A DNA stretch of 64,000 bases, taken from the NCBI RefSeq assembly GCF_022829365.1, contig NZ_JAKSYJ010000165.1, positions 1-64,000 on the forward strand, read 5' to 3'. A model generated the notes under the pieces. It saw nothing but the letters and a program-made list of their open reading frames with translations. It did no database searches and was not told where the DNA came from. The position numbers were made by a program, and so were the translations under genes. Shown here piece after piece: positions 60,180 to 64,000 of this stretch. The DNA comes from Methylobacterium sp. J-077 (lineage in GTDB: Bacteria; Pseudomonadota; Alphaproteobacteria; Rhizobiales; Beijerinckiaceae). The number at the start of each line of letters is the position of its first letter. Position 1 is the stretch's first letter.

Positions 60180-61371
60180 GGAGCGAGACCGCGCCGCTGC
60201 CGTGCCGCTCGATCCGGCCGTCGAGTTCCAGTTCCAGCAGCACGGTCTGCACCACCCGGGCGCCGACCCCGGCGCTCCGCGCGAGCTCGTCGGTGCCGAC
60301 CGGGCTCGGCCCGAGCAGGGCGATGATTCTTTGGCGATCGTCCGTTGGCTCGTCCGGTTCGACCGGCGGCGCTTCGAAGCCGAAATCCGGGTCTGCGCCG
60401 CCGTCGAGCAGGCTCGCACGTCCCTCCAGGTCGATCTCGTCCCAGAAATCCGGCTGCTCGGCGAGATCCGACCGCTGCCGGGCGGGGGCGGCGTCAGGAT
60501 CGGGGCCGCGCTCGATGATCGGGCCGATCGCGTCGAGGACATGGCTCACCTCGGCCACCAGAATCGCCCCCTGGCGGATCAGGTCGTTGGTGCCTTCTGC
60601 CCGCGGGTCCAGGGGCGAGCCCGGGACGGCGAAGACCTCGCGGTTCTGTTCCAGGGCGTAGCGCGCCGTGATCAGCGAGCCGGAGCGGCGCGCCGCCTCG
60701 ACCACCACCGTGCCGTAGGACAGGCCGGAGATGATGCGGTTCCGCCGCGGGAAGTCGCGCCCCCGCGCCTCCCAGCCCATGGGCATCTCGGCCAGCACCG
60801 CCCCGCCCTCCCCCAGGATCGCGTCGACCAGGGCGGCGTGGGCCGCCGGGTAGATCCGGTCCTGGCCTCCGGCCATCACCGCGACGGTGCCGGTGTGGAG
60901 GCTGGCCTTATGGGCTCGCGCGTCGATCCCCCGGGCGAGGCCCGAGACCACGGCCAGCCCCGCCTCGCCGAGGCCCCGGGCCAGTCGCTCCGTGAAGGCG
61001 AGGCCCGCGGTCGAGGCGTTGCGTGAGCCGACCAGGGCGATGGCCGGGCGGTTCAGGATATTTGGATCGCCCCGCAGGGCGATGAGCGGCGGGGCCGCGT
61101 CGGTGCGCTGGAGCAGGTGCGGGTAATCCGCCTCGCCGGTGGCGAGCAGGCGCCCCCCGAGGCGCGCCAGGGCGGCGACCTCGTCCTCGGCCTGTGCACA
61201 ACTCGGCGGCTCGATGCGCCGGCCCTGGCGCCTCGTCAGGTCCGGGAGAGCTTCGAGAGCGGCGGCCGCTCCGCCGAATCGGTTGATCAGGGTGCGGAAG
61301 CTGCGCGGGCCGACGCCCTCGGTCCGGATCAGCCGCAGCCAGTCGAGGCGCTGGGCATCGGTGAGCTGCAT
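60169..61371 (-). CDS. dprA: DNA-processing protein DprA
   Basis: Binds incoming single-stranded DNA during natural transformation and loads RecA. The 400-residue protein has an N-terminal helical domain ([20 protein letters not shown]), the central Rossmann-like domain ([75 protein letters not shown]) and a C-terminal winged helix ([20 protein letters not shown]). It is placed downstream of plsY, a common alphaproteobacterial order. Confidence 0.95.
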   Translation of the reverse strand: MQLTDAQRLDWLRLIRTEGVGPRSFRTLINRFGGAAAALEALPDLTRRQGRRIEPPSCAQAEDEVAALARLGGRLLATGEADYPHLLQRTDAAPPLIALRGDPNILNRPAIALVGSRNASTAGLAFTERLARGLGEAGLAVVSGLARGIDARAHKASLHTGTVAVMAGGQDRIYPAAHAALVDAILGEGGAVLAEMPMGWEARGRDFPRRNRIISGLSYGTVVVEAARRSGSLITARYALEQNREVFAVPGSPLDPRAEGTNDLIRQGAILVAEVSHVLDAIGPIIERGPDPDAAPARQRSDLAEQPDFWDEIDLEGRASLLDGGADPDFGFEAPPVEPDEPTDDRQRIIALLGPSPVGTDELARSAGVGARVVQTVLLELELDGRIERHGSGAVSLLSR

Positions 61372-61405
61372 GACGCCCCCCAGCGTCGCGCCATCGGGCG
61401 CGCAG

Positions 61406-62008
61406 CTAACCCTTCTGGCCGATGCGCCCCTCGGTGCCGGCCGCGAGTCGCCGGATGTTGGGGGCGTGCTTCCACCATAGCAGCAGGCCGAGCAGCAGGA
61501 ACAGCAAAGCTTGCGCCGGCGCGCCGAGCGCCCACAGCACCAGCGGCGTCGCGGCCGAGGCCGCCAAAGCGGAGAGCGAGGAATATTTCAGCGCGAAGGC
61601 GAGGCCGAGCCAGATCGCCGCGAAGGCCGCCAGTGCCGGTGGGCTGAACGCCAGCAGCACGCCGATGAACGTCGCCACCCCCTTGCCGCCCTTGAAGCCG
61701 AGCCAGACCGGAAAGAGATGCCCGAGGAAGGCGCCGAGCCCGGCGGCGAGCGCCGGGCCCTCGCCGAGCTGCCGGGCGATCAGCACCGCCGCCGTCCCCT
61801 TCAGGGCGTCGCCCAGCAAGGTCGCGGCGGCGAGGCCCTTCCGGCCGGTGCGCAGCACGTTGGTCGCGCCGATATTGCCCGAGCCGATCGCCCGGACGTC
61901 GCCGAGCCCGGCGAAGCGCGTCAGGATGAGCCCGAACGGGATCGAGCCCAGGACGTAGCCGAGGGCGAGACCGCCGAGGGCGGCCGGCGTCGCGAGATCC
62001 GGGAGCAT
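61406..62008 (-). CDS. plsY: acyl-phosphate:glycerol-3-phosphate acyltransferase PlsY
   Basis: An inner-membrane enzyme that makes lysophosphatidic acid from acyl-phosphate. The 200-residue protein has about five membrane segments and the three PlsY motifs: [34 protein letters not shown] and a late [11 protein letters not shown]. The start ATG 62008 overlaps the stop of the upstream dihydroorotase-like gene; the longer open frame to 63469 is a shadow. Confidence 0.95.
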   Translation of the reverse strand: MLPDLATPAALGGLALGYVLGSIPFGLILTRFAGLGDVRAIGSGNIGATNVLRTGRKGLAAATLLGDALKGTAAVLIARQLGEGPALAAGLGAFLGHLFPVWLGFKGGKGVATFIGVLLAFSPPALAAFAAIWLGLAFALKYSSLSALAASAATPLVLWALGAPAQALLFLLLGLLLWWKHAPNIRRLAAGTEGRIGQKG

Positions 62009-63312
62009 CAGGCTGCCGCCGCCAGATCGTCGAGCGCGTGCACGATCCGGCCGCCGACCAGCGTCAGCACCGCTGCACCCTGGAGACGCGCCTCGTCGAA
62101 GGGCGAGTTCTTGGAGCGGGATTTCAGCCGGCGCTTGTCGAGCACGTAGGGCAGATCGGGATCGATCAGCACGAGGTCGGCCGGCGCACCGACCGCCAGG
62201 CGCCCGGCCTCGCGCCCGAGGATCCGGGCCGGGTTCACGGTCAGCGCCGCGATCAGCTTGTTGAGGGCGAGGTCGCCGGTATGGACCAGGCGCAGGGACG
62301 CGCCGAGCAGGGTCTCGATCCCGAGGGCGCCGTCGGCCGCCTCGGCGAAGGGCAGTCGCTTGGTCTCGACATCCTGCGGGTTGTGGTCGGAGACGACCAC
62401 GTCGATCACGCCCTCGTCGAGCGCCCGGACCATAGCGTGCCGGTCGGCCTCGTCGCGCAGCGGCGGCGAGAGCCGGCAGAAGGTGCGGTAATGGCCGATG
62501 TCGTTCTCGTTCAGCACGAGGTTGTTGACCGAGACGCCGCAGGTCACCGGCAAGCCGTCGTGCTTGGCCCGGCGCACGATCTCCGCCGAATCGGCACAGG
62601 AAATCATCGCCGCGTGGTAGCGGGCGCCGGTCAGCCGCACGAGGCGGATGTCGCGCTCCAGCATCACGGTCTCGGCCTCGCGGGGGATGCCCATCAGCCC
62701 GAGGCGCGAGGCGAGCTCGCCCTCGTTCATCACGCCCTCGGCGACGAGGTCGGCCTCCTCGACATGCTGCATCAGCAGCGCGTCGAAATCCCGCGCATAG
62801 GTCAGGGCGCGGCGCATCACCTGGGCATTCGCCACGGCGTGCAGCCCGTCGGTGAACGCCACCGCGCCGGCCTCCTGGAGCAGGCCGAACTCGGTCATCT
62901 CCCTGCCGGCCAGACCCTTGGTGATCGCGGCGGCGGGCAGCACATGGACGCTGGCGGTGTCGCGGGCGCGGCGGAGCACGAAGTCCACGATCGCCGGGCC
63001 GTCGATCACCGGGTTGGTGTCGGGCATGCAGACCAGGGTGGTGACGCCGCCCGCCGCCGCCGCGGCGCTGGCCGAAGCCAGGGTCTCGCGGTGCTCGGCC
63101 CCCGGCTCGCCCACGAAGGCGCGCATGTCGATCAGCCCCGGGGTGAGGACCCGGCCGCGGCAATCGATTCTTTCTGCACCGTCCGGGGTGCTGGGTTGCG
63201 CAGCCCACTCGACCGCCGCGATGCGACCGTCGCGCACCATGAGCGCACCGGGCGCCTCGCGCATCGTCGCCGGGTCGAGGAGCATCGCGTTCGCGAAATG
63301 GTAGCTGCTCAC
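62008..63312 (-). CDS. pyrC: dihydroorotase-like protein PyrC', catalytically defective
   Basis: A 434-residue amidohydrolase-fold protein of the dihydroorotase class. The first metal motif, normally D-x-H-x-H, reads [18 protein letters not shown] here (residues 61-78): both histidines are missing. The usual second His of RYHxxH is Met236 ([12 protein letters not shown]). The late Asp region ([11 protein letters not shown]) is kept. Such inactive homologues (PyrC'/PyrX) act as structural partners of aspartate transcarbamoylase PyrB. GTG start at 63312 overlapping hisF as GTGA. A separate active dihydroorotase must then be encoded elsewhere. Confidence 0.9.
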   Translation of the reverse strand: MSSYHFANAMLLDPATMREAPGALMVRDGRIAAVEWAAQPSTPDGAERIDCRGRVLTPGLIDMRAFVGEPGAEHRETLASASAAAAAGGVTTLVCMPDTNPVIDGPAIVDFVLRRARDTASVHVLPAAAITKGLAGREMTEFGLLQEAGAVAFTDGLHAVANAQVMRRALTYARDFDALLMQHVEEADLVAEGVMNEGELASRLGLMGIPREAETVMLERDIRLVRLTGARYHAAMISCADSAEIVRRAKHDGLPVTCGVSVNNLVLNENDIGHYRTFCRLSPPLRDEADRHAMVRALDEGVIDVVVSDHNPQDVETKRLPFAEAADGALGIETLLGASLRLVHTGDLALNKLIAALTVNPARILGREAGRLAVGAPADLVLIDPDLPYVLDKRRLKSRSKNSPFDEARLQGAAVLTLVGGRIVHALDDLAAAA

Positions 63313-64000
63313 AGGGGCGCTCTCGCTGAGGATGCTGGGCCGTCGAGGCGCATGGCGAGGCCGGAAGCGGCCATATGGGCCTTCGCCTCCGCGATGGTCG
63401 CCTGACCGAAATGGAAGATCGAGGCAGCGAGCACCGCGCTCGCGCCGCCCTGGGCCACGCCAGCCACAAGGTCGTCGAGGCCGCCGACGCCGCCCGAGGC
63501 GATCACCGGCACGGTCACGGCGTCGCTGATCGCCCGGGTGAGCGCCAGGTCGTAGCCGGAGCGGGTGCCGTCCTTGTCCATGGAGGTGACCAGCAGCTCA
63601 CCCGCGCCCTTCTCGGCCACCAGCCGGGCGAAGGCGACCGCATCGATCCCGGTCGGGTCGCGGCCGCCATGGGTGAAGATCTCCCACCGGGCGGGCTCGC
63701 CGGGACAGGAGACCCGCTTGGCGTCGATCGCGACCACGATGCATTGCGCGCCGAATTTCTCCGCCGCCCGGGCCACGAGATCCGGATCCTTCACGGCCGC
63801 GGTGTTGATCGCGACCTTGTCGGCGCCGGCCAGCAGCAGGGCACGCACGTCCTCGACGGCGCGGACGCCGCCGCCGACGGTGAGCGGCATGAAGCAGGCT
63901 TCTGCGGTCCGGCTGACGATGTCGAGCAGCGTGCCCCGGGCCTCGCGGCTCGCGGTGATGTCGAGGAAGCAGAGCTCGTCGGCCCCGGCCGCGTCGTAGA
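63309..64000 (-). CDS. hisF: imidazole glycerol phosphate synthase cyclase subunit, 5' end outside window
   Basis: HisF forms IGP and AICAR in histidine synthesis, joining the histidine and purine pathways. The frame runs to the right window edge, so about 30 N-terminal residues are missing. Visible (beta/alpha)8 landmarks are [48 protein letters not shown], a phosphate site [17 protein letters not shown] and the catalytic Asp of [16 protein letters not shown]. The C-terminus overlaps the pyrC' start by 4 bases. Confidence 0.95.
   Translation of the reverse strand, partial: YDAAGADELCFLDITASREARGTLLDIVSRTAEACFMPLTVGGGVRAVEDVRALLLAGADKVAINTAAVKDPDLVARAAEKFGAQCIVVAIDAKRVSCPGEPARWEIFTHGGRDPTGIDAVAFARLVAEKGAGELLVTSMDKDGTRSGYDLALTRAISDAVTVPVIASGGVGGLDDLVAGVAQGGASAVLAASIFHFGQATIAEAKAHMAASGLAMRLDGPASSARAPL

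Overview
This is a high-GC chromosomal window from a pink-pigmented facultative methylotroph of the Methylobacterium/Methylorubrum group (Alphaproteobacteria, Hyphomicrobiales). The identification rests on one continuous methylotrophy block. It joins the tetrahydromethanopterin (H4MPT)-linked formaldehyde oxidation genes, PQQ biosynthesis with the pqqC/D fusion typical of this group, and a lanthanide-type methanol dehydrogenase operon (xoxFGJ). As far as I recall, the order matches Methylobacterium extorquens.

Layout. (1) 0.7-8 kb, minus strand: mptG, mtdB, orfY, mch, orf5, orf7, fae, which run toward an intrinsic terminator at 690-719. These genes capture formaldehyde on H4MPT, oxidise it to formyl-H4MPT, and help build the cofactor. 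(2) 8-12.7 kb, plus strand: fhcB, fhcA, fhcD, fhcC, the formyltransferase/hydrolase complex that releases formate. (3) 13-20.1 kb: a histidine kinase/response regulator pair, then pqqA, pqqB, pqqCD, pqqE and two uncharacterised exported proteins, the first translationally coupled to pqqE. (4) 20.2-21.9 kb: folP-folB-folK. (5) 22-25.4 kb, minus strand: xoxF, xoxG, xoxJ behind an ~840-bp upstream region with no gene. Regions 1-5 together cover methanol to formate: XoxF with PQQ and cytochrome XoxG makes formaldehyde, Fae puts it on H4MPT, and MtdB, Mch and Fhc take it to formate.

(6) 26-32.7 kb: a small conserved protein, RNase D, a WYL-like protein, aspartyl-tRNA synthetase, and a translationally coupled trio of glycosyltransferase, acyltransferase and small protein. 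(7) 32.7-34.5 kb: an accessory two-gene module with its own strong sigma70-like promoter. It looks like a polymorphic toxin with a PD-(D/E)XK-like C-terminus plus a coupled immunity protein, and the toxin C-terminus and most of the immunity gene are markedly AT-richer than the surroundings. This is the best candidate for an undescribed system here. (8) 34.5-45.8 kb: a DUF3297 protein, a hexapeptide acetyltransferase, malic enzyme (maeB), a frameshifted chemotaxis receptor, ppx, ppk and a DnaA-related HdaA-like ATPase.

(9) 46-54 kb: purM-purN, a secreted four-cysteine protein, ndk, a DUF2147 protein, a glutathione transferase, and an aromatic-acid-type efflux trio (FUSC pump, DUF1656, HlyD). 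(10) 54.8-64 kb: gatB, gatA, gatC, a SUKH-domain protein, ruvX, dprA, plsY, a catalytically defective dihydroorotase (PyrC') and the 3' part of hisF. GatCAB and an AspRS of the non-discriminating type suggest that Asn-tRNA, and possibly Gln-tRNA, is made by transamidation.

I saw no rRNA, tRNA, insertion sequence or CRISPR array. Several intergenic palindromic repeats of the kind common in Methylobacterium and Bradyrhizobium are listed.
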